From NCBI GenBank assembly GCA_002440825.1, contig DJVH01000062.1, positions 1 through 9,747 on the forward strand: a stretch of 9,747 bases of DNA. Reading direction: 5' to 3'. Position numbers and translations under genes: made by a program. Under the pieces are notes generated by a model. The model made no database searches, was not told the DNA's origin, and worked only from the letters and a program-made list of their open reading frames with translations. The DNA is from Bacteriovoracaceae bacterium UBA6261. Its GTDB lineage: Bacteria > Bdellovibrionota > Bacteriovoracia > Bacteriovoracales > Bacteriovoracaceae. This document shows positions 1 through 6,430 of the stretch, piece after piece (position 1 is the first letter of the stretch; each line of letters starts with the position of its first letter).

Positions 1-66
1 GAAAAATTCTGCAATAGTCATCCGGACTCTGATCAATGTTCCACGCAGGAAATAACGTTTGAATAG
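1..66 (+). CDS. Possible 3' end of an upstream gene (partial)
   Basis: The first reading frame is open from the window edge to a TAG at 64-66. It encodes 21 residues ending ...DQCSTQEITFE, with two cysteines and a His-Pro. The other two forward frames stop sooner (second frame at 52-54, third at 15), so this is the best candidate for a coding tail. Twenty-one codons are too few to identify a family, and the stretch could equally be non-coding. If real, the gene runs in the same direction as fliK and ends 129 bases before it. Confidence 0.3.
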   Translation, partial: EKFCNSHPDSDQCSTQEITFE

Positions 67-125
67 GCAAAATTTTCCTACCCGATAACTAAAACGGGAA
101 AAAACTTTCAAAAAAAAAGAGCGTT

Positions 126-153
126 TTGGGCAATCACAAAAATAGGCTACACT
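126..153 (+). promoter_or_regulatory. Candidate sigma-70-type promoter for the fliK operon
   Basis: TTGGGC (126-131), a 16-base spacer and TACACT (148-153) form a weak -35/-10 pair about 43 bases before the fliK start. Each box is an imperfect match (3/6 and 4/6). I found no convincing flagellar sigma-28 or sigma-54 promoter in 1-195. The call rests on spacing and position only. Confidence 0.28.
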
Positions 154-162
154 GAGAAGAGC

Positions 163-173
163 ACGCTAAGCGT
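163..173. repeat. Perfect odd palindrome in the fliK leader
   Basis: ACGCT-A-AGCGT is a perfect 11-base odd palindrome lying 10 bases downstream of the candidate -10 box and about 22 bases before the fliK start codon. The position would suit an operator or a small leader hairpin, but nothing shows which regulator, if any, would bind. It may be chance. Confidence 0.25.
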
Positions 174-195
174 TGTAAGAACATTTAAGGAACGT

Positions 196-1692
196 ATGCA
201 AGGATTGCCAATACATCAACTTCAGAAATCAGCTCAGGGCTCAGTGAAAACTGGTTCTGTGGATTCTGCTAAAGCTTCTCACGCTGCTAAGGGTGAAAAT
301 GCTCAAGTTGAAAATGGAGAAGGCGATTTCGCGTCTCTCTTTGCTGGTCTTGCTGGAAAGGTTTCTCAAGGTAAAGAAGGCAAAGCTTCTCAAGTTGAGT
401 CTCAAACCGGTGAAACATTAAAAAATCTTCTTGCTGAGAAAAAGGCAGAAACCAAATCTGAAAATTCAGAATCACCAAAAGCACAACAAGTTAATGTTGA
501 GCAGTTGATGTCAAAAAACGCTGAAGGCAAGACGGAAGTTAAACCTGAAGGACTTGTTCTTAAAACAGATGGAAAAGTAGAGCAGCAGATTGCAAAAACA
601 AACAGCAGTCTTGATCAGCTCCTCAATAATCTTAAAGGCACACAGGATTATGTTCCGGTTGATGAATCGGAAGGTGAGACAGAGATGCCTTCACTTCGCC
701 ACAGAAATGGTGATCCAGCGAAAGCAGAATCGAAAAATGAATCGCCACTTGATTTCCTTGTAAAAGGGACCAAGGCAAAAGGTGTGACAGAAAATACAGA
801 AGGTAAAGTTGAGTCAGCTCCTGTTCAGAAAAAAGTTGTAACAGGTGAGGACTTTATTAAGAATATGCAAGCGGCAGACAAGAAACCCGCTCTTGCAGTT
901 CTGAATGGTCAGAAGGGAGAAGAACTTCCTGCGGCGAAGATGATGATGAATCAAAATGCGAAGGCGTATGGCCAGGGCATGACTATGATGAATGATTCAT
1001 TAATCAGAAACACAAAAGATTTTGCCAATAAAGATGTGAAGAAAGGAAAGCAAAACCTCATGGGAATTGATGAGCTTCACACAAAAGATACGAAGGCTGG
1101 AGCAGAGCTCGCAACACTCAGACAAGAAGCCGTTCCTGCTCTTCAAAACAATAAAGAAAATCACGGCCAGTCTCAGTTGAATGCCAATGCAAATCAAAAA
1201 GTATTGGACCTTTCACATATCAATACAACAAACACATCAGAGATCATTAAAAAGATTTCTGATTACGTTGAGCAAAACAACGTAGCTAATAAGCAGAGCC
1301 TTGACCTGACTGTAAAGCATGAGTCATTGGGCGAATTCAAAATTCAGGTGACGAAGGTTCCTGAATCAATGAATGGCGGTCTGAATCAGATCGATATGCA
1401 GATTACAACTTCAAGCAAAGAAGGACATGACTTCTTTGTTAAGAATGAAGTGAGTTTGATGAAAAATTTAAATCAGTCTGGAATTAATCTTTCTGATTTG
1501 AGAATCGTTGCGAGTTCAAGTGAGTCGAGTGCTTTTGGACAAAGTGATTCACGACAATCGAGCTCATTCTCGCAAAACCAAGATGGATCTAGACAATTCT
1601 CTAGTTTCGAATCAAGCAGCTTCAGTTCCGGCAATGGCGCTGAAAGAAGAAAAGCGTTGTGGGAAGAAGCTCAACAACGTTATGGAGCTTAA
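196..1692 (+). CDS. fliK: Flagellar hook-length control protein FliK
   Basis: FliK is a secreted ruler that measures the growing hook and switches the flagellar export gate from hook to filament substrates. The 498-residue product has the usual two-part plan. Residues 1 to about 330 are Lys/Glu/Ser/Gln-rich, low in hydrophobics and probably disordered. Residues about 345-440 look like the compact Flg_hook C-terminal domain, with the core LDLTVKHESLGEFKIQV (369-385) followed by MQITTSS and the helix LMKNLNQSGINLSDLRI. In most family members the segment before LG is L.P..LG; here it reads KHESLG. A Ser/Gln-rich stretch (about 439-482) and a charged helix (AERRKALWEEAQQRYGA) follow the domain. 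The start is supported by AAGG five bases upstream. The flgD gene begins 3 bases after the stop, as expected for a hook operon. Confidence 0.85.
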   Translation: MQGLPIHQLQKSAQGSVKTGSVDSAKASHAAKGENAQVENGEGDFASLFAGLAGKVSQGKEGKASQVESQTGETLKNLLAEKKAETKSENSESPKAQQVNVEQLMSKNAEGKTEVKPEGLVLKTDGKVEQQIAKTNSSLDQLLNNLKGTQDYVPVDESEGETEMPSLRHRNGDPAKAESKNESPLDFLVKGTKAKGVTENTEGKVESAPVQKKVVTGEDFIKNMQAADKKPALAVLNGQKGEELPAAKMMMNQNAKAYGQGMTMMNDSLIRNTKDFANKDVKKGKQNLMGIDELHTKDTKAGAELATLRQEAVPALQNNKENHGQSQLNANANQKVLDLSHINTTNTSEIIKKISDYVEQNNVANKQSLDLTVKHESLGEFKIQVTKVPESMNGGLNQIDMQITTSSKEGHDFFVKNEVSLMKNLNQSGINLSDLRIVASSSESSAFGQSDSRQSSSFSQNQDGSRQFSSFESSSFSSGNGAERRKALWEEAQQRYGA

Positions 1693-1695
1693 TCC

Positions 1696-2589
1696 ATGCC
1701 AATGATTGGAAAACCAACAAGCGCGACTAATTCCTTTTCAGATATTGCTATCAAACGTCCTGAAATCGTCGACGGCGAACCGGTTGATCCGAAAGTCGGG
1801 GACAAGCTGAATAAACTTTCTGGGGTAAAACCGGAAACTCGATTCGTTGATAAAAAAGCACACGAAACTCTTGGGCCAGACGGGTTCATGAAGCTTCTTG
1901 CACACCAATTGAAAAATCAGGATCCAATGAAACCAATGGATCAAAAAGATTTCTCAGCGAACCTTGCTCAATTCTCGCAATTAGAGCAGTTGACAGCAAT
2001 GAATAAAAAGTTCGATGGACTCACTTCAAATAACAACAATGAAAAAAGATTCCAGGGCGCAAGCTTCCTTGGGAAAAAAGTTGTAACAGCGGGAACGACA
2101 ATCGATTACGAAGGAAACGGCAAAGATGCTGAACTTCCTTTCTATCTGGACAAAGCTGCGAAGAATGTCGTGATTCACATTTACGACAACAAGAACCAGA
2201 TGATTGGTAAAATTGAAAGAGAAGATATCGGCAAAGGACAACAAGCAGTTGTTTGGGATGGAGTGGGTCTGGACGGAGAAATTGCTCCGAAAGAAACTTA
2301 CCATTTCGACGTTGTGGCCTTCGATGAAAAGAATGAAAAATTCTTCGGTTCAACGAGAGCGGAAGGTGTGGTGACTGGCGTTCGTTTTGAGAATGGGGAA
2401 ACGATTCTCGACGTTGCTGGCGGCAAAAAAGTCTTCTTGAAAGATGTTGAAAGTTTTGCATTGGCAGATAAAGAGCTTCCTGCGGGAGCAAAATCAGCGG
2501 CAAAAAATAACGATGGAAAAAATATTCCTGCATTGCAAAAGCAAGCAACGAATGCGTATAATCAAATAGAGAACCAAATTAATAACTAA
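1696..2589 (+). CDS. flgD: Flagellar hook-capping protein FlgD
   Basis: FlgD forms the cap at the tip of the growing hook and guides FlgE polymerisation; it is discarded once the hook is complete. The 297-residue protein carries the family hallmark at residues 61-103 (GFMKLLAHQLKNQDPMKPMD, then NLAQFSQLEQLTAMN). Further on are FLGKKVV (124-130), the FlgD Ig-like region around 150-215 (NVVIHIYD, VVWDGVGLDG, YHFDVVAFD) and the closing element EGVVTGVRFENG...LDVAGGKKVFLKDV (223-251). An N-terminal extension of about 55 residues precedes the hallmark, and a Lys/Ala/Asn/Gln-rich tail of about 40 residues follows the conserved part. GGAG (1684-1687), inside the end of fliK, sits 8 bases from the ATG, so translation is probably coupled. 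An in-frame ATG at 1702 is worse placed. Confidence 0.93.
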   Translation: MPMIGKPTSATNSFSDIAIKRPEIVDGEPVDPKVGDKLNKLSGVKPETRFVDKKAHETLGPDGFMKLLAHQLKNQDPMKPMDQKDFSANLAQFSQLEQLTAMNKKFDGLTSNNNNEKRFQGASFLGKKVVTAGTTIDYEGNGKDAELPFYLDKAAKNVVIHIYDNKNQMIGKIEREDIGKGQQAVVWDGVGLDGEIAPKETYHFDVVAFDEKNEKFFGSTRAEGVVTGVRFENGETILDVAGGKKVFLKDVESFALADKELPAGAKSAAKNNDGKNIPALQKQATNAYNQIENQINN

Positions 2590-2612
2590 CGATTGGGTTA
2601 AGTTTAAAAGTA

Positions 2613-3038
2613 ATGGCAAACCAGAAGATTAACAACATTCTCATTCCAAACGTCTCGACGATCCCGTCGAAGAAGAATGTTGATGTCAACAAGCTGAACC
2701 AGGGCGAGACGAGTGAGTTTAAATCACTTCTCGATACGACGCTTGATCAATCTGAACAATCCGAAATCAGTCAGCAGCCGAAAGGTCTGCATCTTTCTAC
2801 TCATGCAATGAGAAGACTTCAAGAGAGAAACCTTTCTCTCGATAAAGAAGAATACGCAAAACTTCAGACAGCAATCGACAAATTAAAAACAAAAGGTGGC
2901 CAGGACTCACTGGTCATTACAGGTAAGGCTGCGTACATCGTAGACGTGCCAAAAAATACAATAGTGACAGCAATTGATAAAGATAGCATAGGGGAAAATG
3001 TTTTTACGAAAATAGATTCGACAATATTAATGAATTAA
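2613..3038 (+). CDS. TIGR02530-type flagellar operon protein, role unknown
   Basis: This 141-residue protein resembles the small conserved family (TIGR02530, 'flagellar operon protein') often found between flgD and flgE. The match is in the second half: LHLSTHAMRRLQERNLSL (59-76), then GGQDSLVI (95-102), YIVDVPKNTIVTAIDKD (108-124) and NVFTKIDSTILMN to the end. The first 55 residues are polar and poorly conserved. No signal peptide or membrane segment is visible, so it should be cytosolic or exported by the flagellar apparatus. Its biochemical role is not known to me; position implies hook or rod assembly. It starts 23 bases after flgD and has only a poor ribosome binding site (AAAAG two bases before the ATG, GGG about 15 bases upstream). 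It may therefore be made in small amounts or by coupling to flgD translation. Confidence 0.8.
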   Translation: MANQKINNILIPNVSTIPSKKNVDVNKLNQGETSEFKSLLDTTLDQSEQSEISQQPKGLHLSTHAMRRLQERNLSLDKEEYAKLQTAIDKLKTKGGQDSLVITGKAAYIVDVPKNTIVTAIDKDSIGENVFTKIDSTILMN

Positions 3039-3050
3039 AAATTTAAAAAA

Positions 3051-3127
3051 TTCTCAATCGAAACAGGTTGGTCCTTTCCGGAAACCCAAGTTTTTAGTCT
3101 GTAGTACTTTAAACATCGATTGAAGAA
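3051..3127 (+). promoter_or_regulatory. Structured leader of flgE (nested inverted repeats)
   Basis: The 112-base gap before flgE holds a perfect 8-base inverted repeat, TCAATCGA (3054-3061) and TCGATTGA (3116-3123). It extends to 11 pairs if one base bulges (TTC at 3051-3053 with GAA at 3125-3127). Inside it, TTGG (3068-3071) and CCAA (3086-3089) flank the palindrome TTTCCGGAAA (3075-3084), followed by G and five T (3091-3095). The inner part resembles a weak intrinsic terminator or attenuator. The outer stem ends 11 bases before the flgE ribosome binding site. I see the repeats directly; folding and any regulatory role are inference. No convincing promoter could be picked out here. Confidence 0.4.
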
Positions 3128-3150
3128 AAATTTGGTCTAGGAGGGACAAA

Positions 3151-4431
3151 ATGGGTATTCTTCGTTCATTCACAATTGGTGTTTCAGGTCTAAACGCATC
3201 AGGACAGGGTATGGGAGTTATCGGTGATAACATCGCCAACGCCGGCACCAATGGATTCAAATCATCACGCGCAGAATTTCAAGACGTCCTCGCAGTTTCT
3301 CTTAAAGGTATCGAAGGTGGAGACCAGTTCGGTGCCGGTACAAAACTAGGCCACATCAAACCTCTTATGACCCAAGGGGATATCACAAGAACAGATTCAG
3401 TAACAGACCTTGCCCTTTCAGGTGACGGTATGTTCACAATCGATGCACCAGCAGGAAGAACATACTCTCGTGACGGATCTTTCCACTTCGATAAAGACGG
3501 GCAATTGACGACGATGGATGGCTATAAAGTCATGGGATTTGGTTTTGATGAAAAGGGTGATGTTATCAATAAACTTGATCCAATCAAGCTTGGTAGAACG
3601 ACAATTCCAGCCAGAGCAACAAAAGACATGAACTTGTCAATGAACCTTGACTCTCGTGCAAACAAAATGGAATTCAACATTGAGCAACCAGAGAAAACAT
3701 CAAACTTCTCTAACTCAATGACGATTTACGATAACGTTGGTACAGCAAGAACAGTCACTGTTTACTATAACAAAACAGATAACAACCAATGGGAATACCA
3801 CGTTGCTGCTGACGGAAAAGATGTTGAAGGTGGAAAACCGGATACAATGTACGAAATGGCCAATGGTAAACTTCTTTTCAACGACAAAGGTCAATTGGAA
3901 GAGAAGAAAGAAGGAAAGAACTCTTTCAACTTCAACAAAGGTGCAGCGAAAGATCAAAAAATCAATCTTTCTTGGGGACAAACTCTTAAAGAAGGTGGAT
4001 CAGGTCTTGATGCTTCTACTCAATACGGTTCTGAATCAGCTATCGCTCGCGGAACTCAGGATGGATCAACTGCTGCAACATTAACGTCTCTTTCATTCAA
4101 CGATAAAGGGATTTTGACAGCGGTTTACAACAACGGTGAATCAAAGGATATCGCGCAAATTGCGATCGCGAAATTCGAAAACAACGAAGGTCTGTTCAAA
4201 ATTGGTAAGAACCTTTTCAAAGAATCTAAATCTTCTGGTCAGCCTACATTTGGTAAACCAGGTGAAGCAGGTCGTGGTGAAGTTCTTTCTAAGTCAATCG
4301 AGCTTTCAAACGTTGATATTGCAAACGAATTCGTAAACCTGATGACGGCTCAACGTAACTTCCAGGCAAACGCGAAGACGTTAACAACTGCTGATCAGAT
4401 GTTGCAAGAAGTTCTACAAATTAAGAGATAA
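3151..4431 (+). CDS. flgE: Flagellar hook protein FlgE
   Basis: FlgE polymerises into the curved hook, the universal joint between basal body and filament, and is exported by the flagellar type III system. The 426-residue product has both conserved ends of the family. The N-terminus is MGILRSFTIGVSGLNASGQG followed by IGDNIANAGTNGFKSSRAEFQDVL. The C-terminus includes SIELSNVDIANEFVNLM and QRNFQANAKTLTTADQML. Between them are GDGMFTID (91-98), the surface domains, and the STQYGSES...GTQDGSTA and LTAVYNNGESKDIAQIAIAKF segments (289-341) typical of FlgE. Length is near that of E. coli FlgE. The AGGAGG at 3139-3144 is ideal, six bases from the ATG and the strongest in the window, which suits a protein made in many copies. 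An intrinsic terminator follows 15 bases after the stop. FlgG and FlgF share the ends but are shorter and lack the large middle. Confidence 0.95.
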   Translation: MGILRSFTIGVSGLNASGQGMGVIGDNIANAGTNGFKSSRAEFQDVLAVSLKGIEGGDQFGAGTKLGHIKPLMTQGDITRTDSVTDLALSGDGMFTIDAPAGRTYSRDGSFHFDKDGQLTTMDGYKVMGFGFDEKGDVINKLDPIKLGRTTIPARATKDMNLSMNLDSRANKMEFNIEQPEKTSNFSNSMTIYDNVGTARTVTVYYNKTDNNQWEYHVAADGKDVEGGKPDTMYEMANGKLLFNDKGQLEEKKEGKNSFNFNKGAAKDQKINLSWGQTLKEGGSGLDASTQYGSESAIARGTQDGSTAATLTSLSFNDKGILTAVYNNGESKDIAQIAIAKFENNEGLFKIGKNLFKESKSSGQPTFGKPGEAGRGEVLSKSIELSNVDIANEFVNLMTAQRNFQANAKTLTTADQMLQEVLQIKR

Positions 4432-4446
4432 TTTTCTTAATCTAAT

Positions 4447-4475
4447 AAAAAGGGCCCTCGTGGCCCTTTTTTTTT
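4447..4475 (+). terminator. Intrinsic terminator after flgE
   Basis: AAAAAGGGCC (4447-4456), loop CTCGT and GGCCCTTTTT (4462-4471) form a 10-pair stem, with a run of nine T from 4467 to 4475. This is a classical rho-independent terminator closing the hook operon. It lies only 19 bases before the start codon of the next gene on the same strand. Confidence 0.93.
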
Positions 4476-4494
4476 GACCTGAGGGATGAATCAA

Positions 4495-5964
4495 ATGAAA
4501 AAGTTATTTCTATTACCGCTGTGTTTGTTGCTGCTCTCTACCAGCTGTACGAATGTAAAACCAAAAAGAGGGATTTCTCAGGCAGAGCAGGGGAACCTGG
4601 ATCTCTTATCAGAAGCAAGAACGATTGTTGATATGATTTCAACAAGAGAATTAAATGCTGAAACATGCGAAAGAGAACTGAGCAATCTGAAGAGTGATTA
4701 TCAGCTGGTCACGCCACAGAATATTGAACTCGAATCAATCAAGCGCGACGGACAGAAGATTTTAGATGAAAGTTTTAATGCCAGACTTTCACTTCATTCT
4801 GTGCTGGGAGTTTTACCTTCGAATTGTCGTCTTAAAATTAAAGAACTCAATCTTCTTATTCGTGCAAGTGAAGACTTTGTTGGTGCTCATTACTATGATG
4901 ACAAACAAATTTCAGCGGAGTCTATAAAGTTTCCTGAACAGCCAATTCCGGTCTATGAAGCTTCAGCTTACAGACCGTACCATGTGGGCGCTGGAATTGA
5001 TCCAAATGCGAAATTCGAATTTAAAAACGGCGATATTATGATCACAAAAGGAGTGAGCTTTGTTTCAAGCACAATCTCTGAAATCGCCAAGCCAAGATCT
5101 CTCTTCTCGCACATTGTTTTTGTTCATGTTGATCAAAAAACAAAAGAAGTGACGACAATGGAATCCTACGTTGGAAAAGGTGTGGGCATTTATTCCATTG
5201 AAGATGCTCTCAGAAATGAAAACGCCCGAATCCTGGTCCTTCGGCCAAAAGACAGTGCTCTGGCTTCAAAGGCTGCAGATTATATGTACAACAAGGTTGT
5301 CGAGCTTAAGAAAAAGAAAAAATTCATTCCTTATGATTACGCCCTTGATTTTGAAGACAACTCTAAACTTTCTTGTGAAGAAGTTGCTTTCGATTCTTTC
5401 AAGCACGTTTCGGATGGGAAATTTATCATTCCTGAAATCATGTCCAACATTACGATGGACGATGATGCTTTTTTGAAGCGAATTGGAATCAAAAAAGGCT
5501 TTATGATGGTTCCGGCAGATATGGAGACGGATACCCGTTTCGATATTGCTCTGGACTGGACAGACTATCGCTTGGTTCGTGATTCATGGAGAAAGGATGC
5601 TGTTTTGGGTGAAATGTTCAGATGGATTACAGACAACAATTATAAAATTCGTGAGAACATGACCTCTATTGCTGCAAAGGCAATCTGGTCAACGAGATAT
5701 ATTCCAGGTCTATGGACAATGATGTCGCGACTATCCGGTATTCCAAAAGATTTCACCAAGGATGTTCCCTCAATCACTATCTCTACGATGGCGAGCTTAA
5801 AAACGATCGGAAACATTCTGTTGCCAGTAGTGGTCAAGGCTGATCAGGAATATTACGAAAAAAATGGTAAGTGGATGAGTACGGAAATGCTTCGTGAGTC
5901 CCTCGAGAAATTCCGTCAGACGGACCCTAAAAACCTGCACAAAGTTTTCAGGGCCCGCCAATAA
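4495..5964 (+). CDS. Lipoprotein with YiiX/YebB-like (C92) permuted papain-type domain
   Basis: Predicted outer- or inner-membrane lipoprotein of 489 residues. MKKLFLLPLCLLLLSTSC is a lipoprotein signal with the acylated Cys at 18 and a relaxed lipobox (STSC). Residues about 178-305 match the circularly permuted papain/NlpC-P60-like fold of YiiX-type hydrolases: GDIMI (179-183), FSHIVFVHV with the probable catalytic His206, MESYVGKGVG with Glu223, and LSCEEVAFDSF with the probable nucleophile Cys294. Family members are thought to hydrolyse amide or thioester-type bonds; the substrate here is unknown. Residues about 25-170 are helical and polar. The last 150 or so residues (DYRLVRDSW, KFRQTDPKNLHKVF) form a domain I do not recognise. 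An ATG at 4486 abuts GAGGG (4481-4485) with no spacing; the ATG at 4495 has a 9-base spacing and gives the better signal peptide, so it is preferred. No clear own promoter lies after the flgE terminator. Confidence 0.8.
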   Translation: MKKLFLLPLCLLLLSTSCTNVKPKRGISQAEQGNLDLLSEARTIVDMISTRELNAETCERELSNLKSDYQLVTPQNIELESIKRDGQKILDESFNARLSLHSVLGVLPSNCRLKIKELNLLIRASEDFVGAHYYDDKQISAESIKFPEQPIPVYEASAYRPYHVGAGIDPNAKFEFKNGDIMITKGVSFVSSTISEIAKPRSLFSHIVFVHVDQKTKEVTTMESYVGKGVGIYSIEDALRNENARILVLRPKDSALASKAADYMYNKVVELKKKKKFIPYDYALDFEDNSKLSCEEVAFDSFKHVSDGKFIIPEIMSNITMDDDAFLKRIGIKKGFMMVPADMETDTRFDIALDWTDYRLVRDSWRKDAVLGEMFRWITDNNYKIRENMTSIAAKAIWSTRYIPGLWTMMSRLSGIPKDFTKDVPSITISTMASLKTIGNILLPVVVKADQEYYEKNGKWMSTEMLRESLEKFRQTDPKNLHKVFRARQ

Positions 5965-5976
5965 ACAGCTATTGGC
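5957..5976. repeat. Inverted repeat joining two convergent stop codons
   Basis: GCCAATA (5957-5963) and TATTGGC (5970-5976) are perfect 7-base arms around a 6-base loop (ACAGCT-type region, 5964-5969). The plus-strand stop TAA (5962-5964) and the minus-strand stop TAG (5971-5969) both fall within it. There is no T-run on either strand. It could form the same hairpin at the 3' end of both convergent mRNAs and act in termination or transcript protection; that role is inferred. Confidence 0.5.
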
Positions 5977-6343
5977 ACTTGAGCGCTTTGAAGAAATCTT
6001 CGGCGTAAGACCAGGCCATATCGTATTCACCGTCAAAATCTCTTCTTCCCAGAACAAGGCCGGCAAAAACATCAACCGCCTTGTTTTGGTTTTTCATAAA
6101 GCTATCAACATTTAAATCATGAATAAGAATGGTGGATATTTCCTTGCCTGAAATTTTCCATTCTCCGATGTTGCGGTAATTGCGAAAGGTTTCATTGGCC
6201 AGAGTAACCTGCACATCATTTCCCTTTTGCTCAGCTCGGGATAAAAACTTCTGTGATGTCCCTTCGCAGGATTCAAATGAAAAAGCAGAAAAGGAAACAA
6301 AAAAAGTAACAAGTAAGGAAGGAATCAAAATTAATGGTTTCAT
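5969..6343 (-). CDS. Small secreted protein, unknown function
   Basis: The 124-residue product begins with a clear Sec signal peptide (MKPLILIPSLLVTFFVSFSA, likely cut near AFS-FES at about residue 22). That leaves a mature domain of about 100 residues with two cysteines, C26 near the new N-terminus and C123 next to the end, which could form a disulfide in the periplasm. The rest is mixed polar and hydrophobic (WKISGKEISTILIHDLNVDSF; VDVFAGLVLGRRDFDGEYDMAWSYAEDFF) with no motif I recognise. The frame continues upstream to an ATG at 6448, but that start would overlap the preceding gene and put 35 residues before the signal peptide. The ATG at 6343 has GAGGAG five bases upstream and is chosen. 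The gene lies 76 bases after the solute-binding protein gene and converges on the C92 lipoprotein with a 4-base gap. Confidence 0.75.
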   Translation of the reverse strand: MKPLILIPSLLVTFFVSFSAFSFESCEGTSQKFLSRAEQKGNDVQVTLANETFRNYRNIGEWKISGKEISTILIHDLNVDSFMKNQNKAVDVFAGLVLGRRDFDGEYDMAWSYAEDFFKALKCQ

Positions 6344-6344
6344 A

Positions 6345-6370
6345 AAAACTCCTCTGAAAAAAAGAGTTTT
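6345..6370 (-). promoter_or_regulatory. Hairpin overlapping the ribosome binding site of the small secreted protein gene
   Basis: Read on the minus strand, AAAACTC (6370-6364) and GAGTTTT (6351-6345) are perfect 7-base arms around a 12-base loop. Half of the GAGGAG ribosome binding site (6354-6349) lies in the 3' arm and half in the loop, one base from the start codon. The stem is AT-rich and would be weak. It could mask translation or be a poor terminator for the upstream gene; neither is shown. Confidence 0.3.
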
Positions 6371-6408
6371 ACCAGTTGTTGAGGAAAGCGAAAAATAGAT
6401 AAATGCTA

Positions 6409-6430
6409 TGGATAAAAGGTTATTTATCCA
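6409..6430. repeat. Inverted repeat enclosing the stop codon of the solute-binding protein gene
   Basis: TGGATAAA (6409-6416) and TTTATCCA (6423-6430) are perfect 8-base arms around a 6-base loop, which contains the TAA stop of the minus-strand gene (6422-6420). No T-run follows on the minus strand, so it is not a standard intrinsic terminator. A 3'-end or stop-site hairpin is possible. Confidence 0.45.

Noticed and set aside
53..88. Sigma-28-like promoter (TAACGTTT and CCCGATAA)
   Set aside because: The -10-like box resembles GCCGATAA, but the spacer is 20 bases instead of about 11, and no TAAA lies at the right distance.
81..98. CCCG...CGGG inverted repeat as a terminator for the upstream gene
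   Set aside because: Only four GC pairs with a 10-base loop, followed by A instead of T on the plus strand, and no T-run after it on the minus strand.
2021..2548. 175-codon minus-strand open frame opposite flgD
   Set aside because: The plus-strand frame is unmistakable FlgD; the opposite product is His/Gln/Arg/Phe-rich without any domain and has no supporting context.
4486..4494. Lipoprotein start at ATG 4486
   Set aside because: GAGGG directly abuts this ATG, leaving no spacing; ATG 4495 gives 9 bases and a typical MKK lipoprotein signal.
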